Below are positions 42,045 to 59,163 of a stretch of DNA of 64,000 nt, piece after piece. The notes under the pieces are model-generated. The model saw only the letters and a list, made by a program, of their open reading frames with translations. It searched no databases and was not told where the DNA came from. Location of the stretch: assembly GCA_028274465.1 (NCBI GenBank), contig CM051456.1:106553348-106617347 (forward strand), given 5' to 3'. The DNA comes from Plantago ovata. Lineage: Eukaryota > Streptophyta > Magnoliopsida > Lamiales > Plantaginaceae. A program made the position numbers and the translations under genes. The stretch's first letter is position 1; each line of letters starts with the position of its first letter.

Positions 42045-44914
42045 CGTTATCAGCACGACTCTACCATTGAGTTAATTTAATTCTTCCGCCCATCACTTAA
42101 TCCCGCCGGTCCTTTCCATCACCAAATATTCCGATCCCATGCGTATCAAAACTTTGGACTCCAAATTCACATATGCACCTCACCATACTCGTATTTATCT
42201 CTGGTCGATAAATTAAAGAAAGTTAAAGAGGTAGGAAAGGCAACGACAGACAAACAGGAACATGTAGCGCAGTAGCGCTGATGGTGAACGATGATGGCCA
42301 CCACAAGATAAGATGAATTCTCCTTACACTCTATTAATTTATACTTCAATTCATCATTATTATGTATGTTGAATAATATCAAGTTTCATTCAATCCCATT
42401 GATTCATCAATTAAAGCCAACAAATAAATCCCACTAACTCATATATGAGTCCTCTATCTCCCTAAATTGAATTATATCTATTCTATGAATTCAATTTGTG
42501 TATTTGTACTTCACTACTACTGTTAATTAATTGACTATGATTCTTTTGTTATGAGGTGCATGTGACAATGAAGGAAGCCCAATTCCCTTCAAATCAAGGT
42601 ACATATTATTGGATTACGAGACAATTGATCCACCCTGAATCTCTGCGGATCGAAATCGAATGCAAACTCAGGTGTACAGATGAAACAACTCTAGCCACTG
42701 CTGCACTACAAAGTCAGGTGTTTCCATGTCAAGAAGCCTGGTACGTTAGATCGTTGCTTGGTTCGCTGAGTCTGTTTTTATCTAGCCATGATCAGCTCCT
42801 GTTTTTATCTAACTAATTATATGAATTATTCTGTTATTGTGTGTTTATATGATTGATGATATGATATGTCTATCAAGTAGGAAAATATCTCTAAACTCTA
42901 TCTCGAGAGTAAACTCAAGATATATGATACTCCCTGAGGTGATTATGTTTTAGGTTTGTTGTGGATATTAATTACTCCTATTCACTAATTCTTTATATAT
43001 TTTTGTGCACATGTACATGACGAGTTTCCATGGATTGATAAAAATAAGGCGTTTGATGAAATTTTAATCACATTACCGATTCAATGGAGCCTGATTAGCG
43101 CCATGAATTTTTGTCCCGTGTGCATCATCGAAGCAATGAGAGATCATTCGCAGATGAATTTTATCAAAGGATAAGTTATATTACTCTATTATATTTTCAT
43201 TTAAGCAATTATATCAAATTCTTGATTCTCGTTCAATACCTAACCATTTGGGTTCCCTTGATTGTTAGCTACAAAGTTATGGTGCTCCCTGAAGTGATTG
43301 GGTATACTTAACAATCAAAATGGTTGAAAGATACACTTTTAATAATGATGTAAATTTGGTCGATTCTTGAAAATAAGGCATCAAAGAAATATTGCACCTG
43401 AAGTTGCTATGGCATGTAGATATGCAAACGATTCATATTTGTGGAGCTAATAGCCCCAATTAGTGCTATATATGATGCCAATTTAACCATCCTCAAGATG
43501 GGTTTTCTCGTCATGTAAAAATTGAGAGGATCATATGAGCTTTCAATCTCTTATAGCATAATAAATCATTTGAGATCTCTTAAAGATGTGGATCTTATTT
43601 GTAAACATCCTCTAAGGAATCAATGGGTATTAAAGGAGGTGAACCCCAAAATTAGCAGCACCACACAGTGTTGAAATTGAGGAATTCGGGAGTCATCCAA
43701 ACCATATATGACATGGCGGTTATATTATTGATCTCTAACTATTATTTTCCATATATGACCAGTTTAAAGTATACCTTAAACATGATATTTGACCAGAAGT
43801 CACTTAAACATGATATTTGACTAGAAGTCAATACTGGAAGTATATCTATTGGATGCTTTATAATGAATTCATATCTTATATATGAACCACTCCTAGAAGG
43901 AGTTTTATCACTGGGGACTTGATTGCGCCAAGAGATTTTATCATTTTTGTCACCTTATTGTGACCTAAAGTTTATGAAGTATATAAACTCATAAAGGCTT
44001 ACTCAATGACTCTACTGCCATGCATGCATATACATATGCTACATCAAACATATCTCGCCAAAAGGTTGGGAGAAGTATATGATAATATTGTTTTGGTAGT
44101 ACAAGAAAATTAGATTGATGCCTATTGAAATATTGATCATTTTATTTTCATACATAATATATATACATAATATATATTTGAAGATGTATCAAACTCTACC
44201 AAAAGAAAATGACCGGGCATCATATTTTTTATCATAACTGTTTGATAGCAAAGTTTAAGTTATATCCATTCCCTCATGTGAATGTGAATATTTTAAGCTA
44301 TCTCCATTCTCTAAAGTGAATGAGAATATTTTTATTAATCTCCATTCCTAGAAGTGAATGTGAGTACTTGAAAAACCTCAAAATCTTTGGCCTCAAGTCC
44401 AAAATTAAAGCTAGTGAAAAGCTCGCGGCTCCGGGGAGTAAGCATCCTGTAGAGCACAATAAATTTCATTGAAGAAAATTGTGCCCACAAGAGCATACAT
44501 TAGACTCACTTCTTCAAGAAGTTCGAAATTTTTAGTCTTGCCAATATAAAGTTGACTATGATTTTGTATCTTTATGTCACATCATTCTAGCTTGATTCAA
44601 TTATTCACGATCGTTATATTTAGCCAACAAGAAGTTGGTATGTGAAAATTGGTCATTATTAACTTTACATGCAAAGTGTGCCCGTTATCAAGCATTGCTA
44701 ACAAGACTTCACAAATAACAAAGTTCATATGATGTGACATACGTGTCCATCCAAGTACGAAATTACTTTTATAAATTAGAAACCTGAAGTTTTCTTTATA
44801 TGAAATATAGTTATGAGTTGAAAGTTTTCTCATGTCGTTAGATTATATTAATGGCAAGACACGACATTGAGATGAGATTAAGCATATTAATGGAGACATT
44901 GAAAGTGATCATCA

Positions 44915-44955
<41 letters not shown>

Positions 44956-47091
44956 GTGGCTAGAAGCCCGCTAATTAATTGCTCAAATCATGATCTCCTA
45001 TTGGGCAAAATTTAATTTTTAGCACACAGAAAACCAACTCCTAGAGTTATACACTCCAATGGTTGTATATTTTTCTCTTGAAAAGAATTCATACATGAAG
45101 CCTATTTAAACAAAAGTATGAGTATAAGTATCTAAGCTGGGCATGATCACTTATATTATGTGCCCCCAATAATGCTAATTCTCTGAATTAGTTTTTCCCA
45201 GCTTAGGGGAGGAAGTACATGATAAGCTGATAAAAACAAATTCATAGAGTGAATTGATCCCTATATATATATCTGAGAGTTCAAACTTGAACTAGAAACA
45301 GAATGCAATTTCAGCCTCATGTTACTAGCTATTTCAATATTTCAAACATGAAATTATATAATTTGAATGTGGACAACTATGACCCTATTTGTGGCATACC
45401 GAGCTACATATCAGTTATATATATGACATGTGTTGAGAATTGAATATCTTGCCGATTGCGGTTCATGCACCGGAAGTGCAACATTTATATGTGGTTCCAT
45501 CATTACAAAAATAATGGAAATAAATGCAGTTGGTACTCTCTAGAGTAAAATAGGCATATACAAGCGATGCCCATATATTGAGATATCTGAAATAATAATA
45601 GATGGCCTATAGACATGGAAAGGTACCTGCATAATACATATTCAGATATCCACGATCAGTACTGAATCAAATAAAGAGATTTGATTATTGAATATACCGG
45701 TATATACATGGAACCGAGAAATTTGAAGAGCATATGCGAAAGTCAATTGAGATGGATAATTAAACATGTAAAGGGGATCTTACATGAAAATTCATTTAAT
45801 GTCGACAAAATGATTATAGAGATCATGGACCTGATGTCCATTTGATTGATGAAATTCAAAATTTTATATACGGTACCGTTGCATTATCGAGTCAAATTTC
45901 ATGTGCATCTAGATACTAAGTTTCTCATCATGCATATTATTTTTATTGCTATAGCATTTACATATTCTTACTTATTGTAGTTGTTTTAGGTATCATATTG
46001 CATACATACATATTATCATATGATTTGCTCAAAGATTACCACTTGAATACATAATCCTGAAGGTTATACGTGGTGCACATGAATTGTCATTAAATTGACA
46101 GTGAATTTCTATGATTTGAGAAAGTTTAAGAGATGAGATGAATACTCTCTATCAGTAATTAGTCCCTCATGGACTAGAGATATCATGTTGGCAAACATGA
46201 ATATTCAATGAATGAGAAAAGTTCTTGAAGAACTAGATTTTGATATATTGTTGAACCTCAATACTTATCTATTATGCATGGCTTCACATATTATTGATAA
46301 GTATAATATATGTATTCACTATAAGTGAAACATGAGAATTATGAGATATGATTTTCGAGGTTCTTGAAGAATGAAAAGGAAGCTATGTTGCAAACAAGGG
46401 GAGATAAAGCAACAGTGAGAGCTTTTGCGCATCATACAACTTGCTACATTTTTTTCCCTTCGTCTAGGTTTTTTATCCCGTTGGATTTTTCCTAGCAAGG
46501 TTTTTAACGAGATAGCATTATAAACGCACATATAACTATCTCCCAATCTCCATGATGATTATACATTGGTCAAAGATAAGGTTATTGGTCAAGGATAAGG
46601 TTATAGACCTTATTGGTTATTTTACAAACATATATGTACGATGGAGATCTAGTGAGTATGGAACTTGGTTTATGACAAGATCATTCTTTGAATTGTCAAA
46701 ATTACATAATATATAGAATTTGAAGAGATCTCAATCTTCAAGTGTTCGAGAGGCTTCCACATGAAGTCGAAACTTATATGACCTTCTTCTTCAACCATGG
46801 TCTACAAGAAGGGTTCATCCGAGCTCAACAGATTCGCTCAATTGAAGATATTGCATATTTGTTCACCGTGTGATTCCAACATCATCAGTTTAGCAGTTCG
46901 TTTGGAAGATTGCATTGCGAAGACTCAAAGACTTGAAGTGATGTTTCAATCAGGGGAGACGGATACGCACTGCACTCTTTTTCCCTTGACTAAATTTTTA
47001 TCCCACTGGGTTTTTCTTAGCAAGGTTTTTAATGAGGCAGTACTCTCTCAGCGTACCCGCGATCTTCAACTCATGTTTCATTCAAGGGGAG

Positions 47092-47288
47092 TGTTATGGA
47101 TAAATATAGGAATGTAACAAGAGTTTACTGATCTCTCTAGTTTGTTAGTTTGTTACGTGTATTTCTCTGGTTTGTTAATCTCCAGATAGACTTTAGAGAT
47201 ACTTTCTCACTTGTATATATACACTCTCATGTACTCCCATATTGGTTCAACTGAGAATAATATTTTCTCTTCCATTTATCATTCAACA
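47092..47288 (+). repeat. 3' LTR, 197 bp
   Basis: Preceded by the purine tract 'caaggggag'. Differs from the 5' LTR at two positions (g for a in 'tttgttacg', t for c in 'tttctcac'). Confidence 0.92.
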
Positions 47289-47330
47289 TATTTATTATTA
47301 CAGTTATAGATATTTATCTGTTTTTGACAT

Positions 47331-47790
47331 AGCAAAAAACTTTTATTAAAACGAACCAAACTTCATTACAAAGAGTACAAGAAATATTCTTGAGTATATA
47401 CAAATCAAGCCAAACTTACATAATCGACTCCTAAATACAAAATTCCATAATTTGTCACAACCTTGCCAATTACAGAAACAAACTCGAGACCCCTGCTAAT
47501 GATAAAAACTCCAGCAACACAAAATAGGACTCGAAACCAAACTCATAAAACTTGACAAGATCCCTCCAAAAATCCACAAAAATTGCCAATTGTAATAGAT
47601 GGCTCAACCAAAGACTACATTTCCAATCAAAATACCCAAAAGCCATGTACCACGTTATTAAGCTCAGTTGGATTTGGATTTGCTAGAAGTTTTTAAACTT
47701 TTCATCTATTATCAAGAATATCCCAAACTTATCATAAAATGGTATGCAAACAATGAGGCAAAGTAAAATAATTATCGAAATTCCATCAAA
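47331..47790 (-). mobile_element. Possible LINE 3' end or retrogene tail
   Basis: On the minus strand the sequence ends with 'aataaaagttttttgctatg' plus a short A tract, the usual look of plant LINE 3' UTRs. No RT residues were found upstream in 47.4-47.8 kb. Weak. Confidence 0.35.
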
Positions 47791-48850
47791 CGAGCTCCTT
47801 CCCTGATATAGGAAGGATACTATGAATCACTATCACTTCACCCAAACCCACACACTCCCTCATGGCAATAAAATTAAGAATAAGACCACCGTCAATTCAT
47901 TAAGTAACACACCGGGCTATACCAAACGCCCTCCAGTTACAAATAAAATGATTTTGAATGAAAGTATTTTTCAATCATTGTCGTTCATACGAATTATTTT
48001 CTCTCCCCACCTAGGGCAGACCCACCCATAAGGCTACGGTGGGCTCCAACCAAGTGTGCCCCAAGAATGTCTCTTATATTGATATCATGTCATTAAAACT
48101 TGGAGTAATATAAGTACGTGATTAAAGTAGGGTAGTAACGACACTTACCGATCATTGGTCTCTCGTGCATCTATTGACAATGAACAGTTGGCACACCCCA
48201 CCGGGTAAGTCCAACTTAAAAAAATGTTGTGCGAATACGAGCATTGTATGAATGTGCATTTGACTTAAAAGAGCATTTTGTGTCAGATAGGCGCCGGGGA
48301 GGACTAGCTGAAAATTTAAATGTTTTTGTATTTTTTATTAGAAATAACGTAAAATCTGGGATATAGTCAGAGCTAGATGGCATTAGCACCTGGTTAAGCC
48401 AACATTTGGATGCTCTGTTATTATTAAATCGTTGAGAACACAATTTTTAGTTTATGTCGTATTCAAGTATCTCTGTCCAAGATTGCATCCTCGGTTAGGA
48501 GTACTTATTACCGTACTGATGTGGAATAACATAGACCAGCCACACACAATCAGTCAAAACTTTGTCTGACCTGCTATCTGGAATACCTGACAAGATAAAG
48601 AACTCACGCCTGGCTGCAAATTATGACGAGTTTTGAAATTATGTATGTCCTAGAGACAACCATCTTAGGAACAAATGTACTTGATCACAATTAAATTTTG
48701 ATATATATATTTACAATTCTATCTAATAATGTTGCAGACCACGCAATTGAAATCAATTGTAATCTAATTGATCAATTCAATTTGAATCTAATCCGTTAAT
48801 CTTATTTACTCAATTTCAATCTGGTGCGTACATATGACAATCTCAAGTAT
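47791..48850. other. Spacer without recognised gene
   Basis: No supported gene. Short GC-richer phrases such as 'acccacccataaggctacgg' and 'cacaccccaccgggtaagtc' (48008-48215) may be old hAT or MITE remains. Confidence 0.5.
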
Positions 48851-48852
48851 AG

Positions 48853-49006
48853 GTGTGGGGTTCAAATCTCGTTGGCGTAATATTTTTTCTCTTTTTTCTT
48901 ATTTATTGTGTAGAAAGTTCATGGGTTTGAATCCAATTGGCGTAATATTTCTCTCTTTTTTCTTATTCATTATTTAGAAAGGACTTGTGGTTCGAATCCC
49001 ATCCAT
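48853..49006 (+). repeat. Tandem units carrying B-box-like motifs
   Basis: Three successive units start 'ggttcaaatctc', 'ggtttgaatcca' and 'ggttcgaatccc', each resembling a tRNA B-box. The first two are followed by 'ttggcgtaatatttt.tctc' and T-rich runs, period about 67 bp. They are flanked by a longer direct repeat, 'tctaataatgttg', at about 48723 and 49006. Likely degenerate SINE tails multiplied in tandem. Confidence 0.5.
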
Positions 49007-49140
49007 CTAATAATGTTGTAGACAACGCAATTAAAATATTGTACCTCACTCTCCCAATTTCTTATTTTCTCCAATTTAGCACTTTTTTCTCCTTAAAAAA
49101 AATTTTAGCCATTTTTTTATTTGTTTAAATCCTTTTATTA

Positions 49141-49345
49141 GTCACAAAAAACGTATAACCAAAATAACAATATAGGAATAAATTATTGTGTGAACATTAA
49201 CAAAAATAATATTTGACAAGGTGAACGTTTCGCACGTGTAGCGTCACAAAAAACGTATAACCACAATAACAATATAGGAATAAATTATTGAGTGAACATT
49301 AAAAAAAGTTTAACAAGGAAACGCTTCCCATGTACACGTGCGCGA
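49141..49345. repeat. 102-bp tandem duplication
   Basis: Unit 49141-49242 begins 'gtcacaaaaaacgtataacc' and is repeated from 49243 with small differences and decay at its right end ('cacgtgcgcg'). Non-coding. Confidence 0.75.
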
Positions 49346-49424
49346 CACAATTAATACTAGTGTATGTAATTTTTTAAAGCAAACTTAATTTAGTTATATT
49401 AGCAACTTGGGAGTCATAAGATGA

Positions 49425-49576
49425 TGCAGCATTTGTAGCCGAGTGGCAAGCTGAGACACCCCGTAACCAAGTGGTCACGGGTTCGATCCCCGAAATGGGT
49501 GATTATCTGCTAATTTATTGATGCAAATTTGTAGGCCAAACATTGTAATTATAATAGTATCTAAAAAAAAAAAAAA
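49425..49576 (+). mobile_element. tRNA-derived SINE
   Basis: A-box TAGCCGAGTGG at 49436-49446 and B-box GGTTCGATCCC at 49480-49490, spaced as in a tRNA promoter. A non-tRNA body and a poly(A) run at about 49563-49576 follow. The head cannot fold into a full tRNA with a normal acceptor stem. It lies 150 bp upstream of the DNL gene start. Confidence 0.7.
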
Positions 49577-49726
49577 CTTAAAAGTTCCTCCTCGTTTTTT
49601 TTTTTTTAATTGCTCTTGCAGCACTCATGAGAAATAAAGATTTTTTTAGATAATTGGAGAAGAGAGAAAAAACTGAAAAAGGCTCTATCGTCTTGAGCTC
49701 TCTCTGTCTGGTTTCACCGTTTAGAC

Positions 49727-51479
49727 ATGGCAGCCAGTAGCAGCTGTAGATTAATCCATAGCTTTGATTATTACAATTCATCCTCCACTCGCATGCCCCA
49801 TATCGCCGCCAAATCTCCTGCTACGCCAATTTCCTTTGCTCAATTCACAAAAAGATCCAACCTTTCTCCTAATTACAAACCCTTCAGGTCATACTTGCTA
49901 TAGTTATACTCTATTATGTTCTCATCTTGCTCGCTATATTTCATCTGGGCTTCAAGTTTCTTTCTTTTCTTTTTAATTTTTTCAGTACTATTTTCTTTAA
50001 GTTCAACCATTTTATTGCTATAGCTTTGTTTTTATGTGGAAATCTTGTTGTTGTTTGTATTTTTTTTTAATTAGTTTTGTATGTTTGCGTTAAGCAGGCT
50101 GAGGTGTAGTTACAAACGAAACAAGGCGCAGAAACAATGGTCTGGTTTGTCTATGATTTCTTGCTTGGTGGAAGATACTTCTGAACCACACTTGGAAGAA
50201 GACCAACCCTCTGCTCTTGACACTCACCAAAAGGTTTAGTTTTTGCCTTTTACTGCTCTAGTTTTACTTGTTGTGTTCACTGATAAGCATCCTGTTGATT
50301 AGTGTTGCTTTGTAGTGGCATTTGTTTTTCTTGATAATTGAGATGTTTTAATGAGAAAGAAAGTAGAAGCAGTCCACTTAAGTCCTTGTATAGTAGCATG
50401 TTGTGATGATGAGATTTTACATACATACTTTATTAGATAGACGATATCGAGCCTTGCTTTCAGCTTTCGGTTGTGATTCTTGAATCTTGATGTAGTGATT
50501 CAATATTGAAAATGGAAACTTACCTCTTCATCATTGTAGATTAGATTTTTGTTTCCCACACAGTGATTGTGTATGTACCAAGTAAACAAAAGATTTGTCC
50601 AATTGTCTGTGACAGAGTGGGAAAAACTTTGGAAGCTTCGAGTAAAGTGCAAATTTGAATTACATGGGAAGCATCAGCAAATTTTCTACTTTCCCTTGCC
50701 TTGGGTTGTGCATGGATGTGTTTGTAGTTGGTATATTTTCGGTGTTTTGAATGACTGAATCTGATGATGTTTGATATTACTTTTATTAGAAAAGGCATGT
50801 GTTTGATCTTTTATTGCTTGCAGGAATCATCCATTGACATTAAGCTTCCGAGAAGAAGTCTGCAAGTGTCTTTCACTTGTAATTCTTGTGGTGTAAGATC
50901 TCAGAGGCTCATAAACAGATTGGCTTATGAACGAGGGCTTGTTTATGTACAGGTATTATGCTTTGCATTTTAGTAAATCCGCCACCAAGTGCTTTTAAAA
51001 CTTGCGTTTCATAACCCTGGGAGTGATTACTTCCTCTCCTTGAGATGACTAAATTTTATGCTTCTAGTCTTTGTGCTCACTCTTTATTTTCTGAAGATGA
51101 GTACATATAACATTGAGAGGAATGCATGATTTGTTATGAATCTGATAGAAATGTTTTTCATCACATTATTGGTTGAAAAGATGTGGTACTTGTTTGTTGT
51201 ACTTTATATATTTCTTTTCTTTTTTAGGCATGATTTAGGCTAATTTCAATAAAACCCAGACAAATGGCAAAAACAGTGTGGTTTCAAATATGAGCATTTT
51301 TTTTTCCTTCTTTATCTTACATTGATTCTGTAATTTCTTGGCTCCAACGAACTTTTTATTCTTTTCAACAGTGTTCAGGCTGTTCCAAGTACCACAAGCT
51401 AGTGGACAATCTTGGACTCGTGATCGAGTACAACTTGAAAGAGGAATTAGATTCGGATACAAGGGCTGATTCTGTTTAG
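49727..51479 (+). CDS. DNL/Zim17-type zinc-finger protein, organelle-directed
   Basis: Relative of Tim15/Zim17/HEP proteins, which bind organellar Hsp70 and keep it soluble. Four exons: 49727-49887, 50098-50233, 50824-50952, 51372-51479, joined in frame to 177 aa; all introns GT-AG. The N-terminus (MAASSSCRLIHSF) is Ser-rich and nearly free of acidic residues for about 50 residues, as in a chloroplast or mitochondrial transit peptide. The zinc ribbon has CNSC at 118-121 and CSGC at 143-146, with the family signature DNLG at 154-157, preceded by the usual RSQRLINRLAYERGLVYVQC. The C-terminus ends soon after the domain. Which organelle is targeted cannot be told by eye. Stop is 238 bp from the AGP gene's stop on the other strand. 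Confidence 0.92.
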
Positions 51480-51716
51480 TGGGAAGCTTCTGATCCATTC
51501 ATATTGATTTTTTTTTTCAACAAACAATTTTGTAGGATAATATCTAAAAAAAATAAAATAATTGTATTCTTGCGTATTAAAAGACGTAACCTGGTGTTGA
51601 CAAAGAATGAAATTTCATATGATTAACAACAATACATTGCAGGTATGCCCTGATACATCTCTGTATGCCAATAAATGTGTCTCCTTTGTTCCAAAATCTA
51701 GTGAAAATGTTACCCA

Positions 51717-52502
51717 TCAAAAGGCCGTTACAGCCAGCAGTGTGGCTACCGCCAACCCAGCTGCCACCTGCATTCTTGATCTTGTTCCTTGCTTAGTATT
51801 CAGAGATGATCCTGCACTCTATAGTCAAAATTGGGCAAATCAGAATCATTACGACTTTAGTTGTTTGCCATTTAGTTTTACTAATTAAATGAAAAGAAGA
51901 TGTATTACCAAATCTAGGCTTGGCGATGGTGCCGGTGCTGTGTCCTCATTATCTGGAACAATTGGTGCTGGGGGACTTTTGATAGTTGGTGCTGGTGCTG
52001 GTGCATGATGGTGTTTGTGCTTGTGCCTTCTCCGCTTATGCTTGCCTGGTGCTGGTGCAGGAGCCGGTACCGTTACTGGTGCTGGAGCTGGTGGTAATGT
52101 TGGCGGCTGCACTGGTGCCGGTATTATGGGTGCTGGTGCGGGTGCCTTAACCGCTGGAGCGGGTGCTTGAACTGGTGGAGGCAAAACCGGTGCTGGAACT
52201 GGTGGTGGCAAAACCGGTGCTGGAACTGGTGGTGGCAAAGCCGGTGCTGGAACTGGTGGTGGCACAGTCGGTGTTTGAACTGGTGCCAAAGGCACGACTG
52301 GTGCCTGAGATGCAACAGGTGAGCTAACTGGAGGCTGTGGTGGTGGTGTAGAAGCTACCGGTGCGGTTGCGGGAGCTACTTTGGCTGCAGCCGGTGGTGA
52401 AGCCACTACTGGTGTAGTCGAAGGCGAACCAACAGGTGCCTGTGCATTTGCGATCGCTAAGAAAATGCAGAAACAAGCCCATTTTGTTAATATAGTTGCC
52501 AT
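51717..52502 (-). CDS. Lysine-rich classical arabinogalactan protein (AGP17/18/19-like)
   Basis: Secreted, heavily O-glycosylated cell-surface proteoglycan core. Two exons: 51909-52502 and 51818-51717, 231 aa. A signal peptide (MATILTKWACFCIFLAIANA) is followed by Pro/Ala/Val/Thr/Ser-rich sequence with AP, SP and VP dipeptides for Hyp-arabinogalactan. A basic patch KHKRRRHKHKHHH at about 154-166 matches the Lys-rich subclass but is unusually His/Arg-rich. After PSPSLDL the second exon encodes SAGSSLNTK and a hydrophobic tail MQVAAGLAVATLLAVTAF, the GPI-anchor signal. Near-identical 'gctggaactggtggtggcaa' units (52190-52265 on the plus strand) encode VPAP-LPPP repeats. The acceptor at 51819 is chosen because it alone keeps the GPI tail in frame; without splicing the protein would end in VIHLLFI and lack the anchor. 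Confidence 0.88.
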
Positions 52503-53685
52503 TGTATTGCAAGAGAGAGTTGATAAATCAGGAGGTTTGCTTTCTGGTACTTATAACTTGGACATTTGAAACACTGTAGTTGGTGAAAGAAGAGTTTGGT
52601 GACATGTCAAAACTGGAAAGGAGGTATAAAAACGCAACACTTACTATGAGAAGTGAATGTTATAGTTGCTCTATCAATTGCCAACCAGAGAAGTCCATAA
52701 ACAATTAGTTAAAGCTTCATTTTCAGTATCCCTGTGAATTAGTAATGTATTGGTTATATGTTGCTGTAAGATGTGATCTGTTAGTAAAGTACAGTGATAA
52801 GACACCCCATAAACACATGGATTATATACATTACCATTTGTCAATCAATACATACGTGCGTGCTTGAACGTTTGAAGCTGGTACAAGGTAGTAAAATGTG
52901 TTGTTAGGTTAGGTTTAGACGCTTTCAGAACCTAATTATGCTGACAAACTAGCAACCATGCAAGATTATAGAATTGGTGTTAGAATTTTTAAGTGTTGGT
53001 AGAGGATTTTCTTTGGAGTAAAGGAACGTGCAGTGCTTAACATGCGAGTATAAAATTATGGTGTAGAGATCAGGAAAGATGTCTGATTTCACAGTAGTTT
53101 AGGTAATTCTTGATGATCCAAACAATCCTTGTCAGGCCAGAAGGAGAAAGCCGTAAATTGTTACTATAGTAGTCACCAAAATGCGATTTCCTATCGATTT
53201 CACCCTGCCTGATATAATATACACTAGATCGGATAGCGCCATAGACTATAAGATTTGAAGTTAGAAAGTAAAAGTAAAACAGGTTACAAATAGTTGTTAA
53301 CTCGAGTGATAAGGGACTTAAGTTCACTCAAGTTTCAGTCTTTGGATGTAATAAACACCAACAACGCTCGGAGAGACCCCTAAAAAAGGGGCCGACAGTG
53401 TTCGACTAGATTAGTCGCAAAGGTGGATACCAGTAAAAAAAGAAGTTAAAATAGGTAGATAGTGGAATTATGAATCAAAGAAAAACAAAGTGTTTAGATC
53501 AAACTACTAGTGAACAATGTTCGGAGCTAACATAAGTCTCACTAAATCACAATTTATCTTGAAACAATTTACCAGGACAGACAGAACAGACAGCAAACCA
53601 AAAGAGCATGGCAGACGAACAGCAACACGGTCCAAAAGATACATACTGCTTGATGGTAGGGAATGCTGCACTACGTTTGAGTTAA
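52503..53685. other. Spacer between AGP promoter and TADA 3' end
   Basis: Contains the AGP upstream region and the TADA 3' UTR near 53686. Possible TATA motif for AGP on the minus strand at about 52548-52553 (TATAAG). No gene recognised. Confidence 0.5.
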
Positions 53686-58806
<5,121 letters not shown>

Positions 58807-59155
58807 TGAAGAAGTGAGAAATTATGAAACCCTATTTACCTTTGAGAGCCAAAGTGCAGAGATTTGCTGAGCAGCAGCAGGGTGAAGATCGATCCAGGGT
58901 GGATAGATAGATGATAGATAGTGTGATACAAACAAACAGGCAATAAAAACATCGGTTTTATTAATTTACACCAATTTTAATTTGATTCCTTTTCCTAGAT
59001 GGCACGCCCAAACTTAAACACTAAAAATCATCATTAAATATAGTATCTCGATCTCATTAATAGTGTCCCGCTCATTTAGACTATATTATTTATTTATTTT
59101 TAATTTTATTTTTAATGATATAGTACTAGTAGTTTAAAATTGAGACGTAACGTTA
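58807..59155. other. TADA upstream region
   Basis: Likely promoter and 5' leader of TADA ('atagatagatgatagatag' microsatellite near 58902-58922), then AT-rich DNA. No clear TATA box chosen. Confidence 0.5.
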
Positions 59156-59163
59156 CTCCAAAC

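Larger units (their letters stand above)
41848..47288 (+). mobile_element. 5.4-kb LTR retrotransposon, probably Copia-like, without intact coding
   Basis: LTRs 41848-42044 and 47092-47288 are both 197 bp, start TGTTATGG and end TCAACA, and differ at 2 bases by eye. Target duplication is TATTC (41843-41847) versus TATTT (47289-47293), one mismatch. The 5' LTR is followed by CGTTATCAGCACGA (42045-42058), a primer-binding region often seen in plant Copia elements. A purine tract AAGGGGAG precedes the 3' LTR. The interior has no long open frame. Two related blocks near 46450-46515 and 46975-47040 ('ttttatccc.ctggg..ttt' then 'agcaaggttttta') are typical of Copia 3' regions. A 34-base A run is at about 44917-44950. 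Confidence 0.92.

Noticed and set aside
42556..42816. 86-codon plus-strand frame in the 5.4-kb LTR element
   Set aside because: Isolated, no gag or other retroelement motif recognised; kept only as part of the element.
49425..49500. Functional tRNA gene
   Set aside because: A and B boxes are present, but the ends do not pair as an acceptor stem and a body with poly(A) tail follows, so SINE is the better call.
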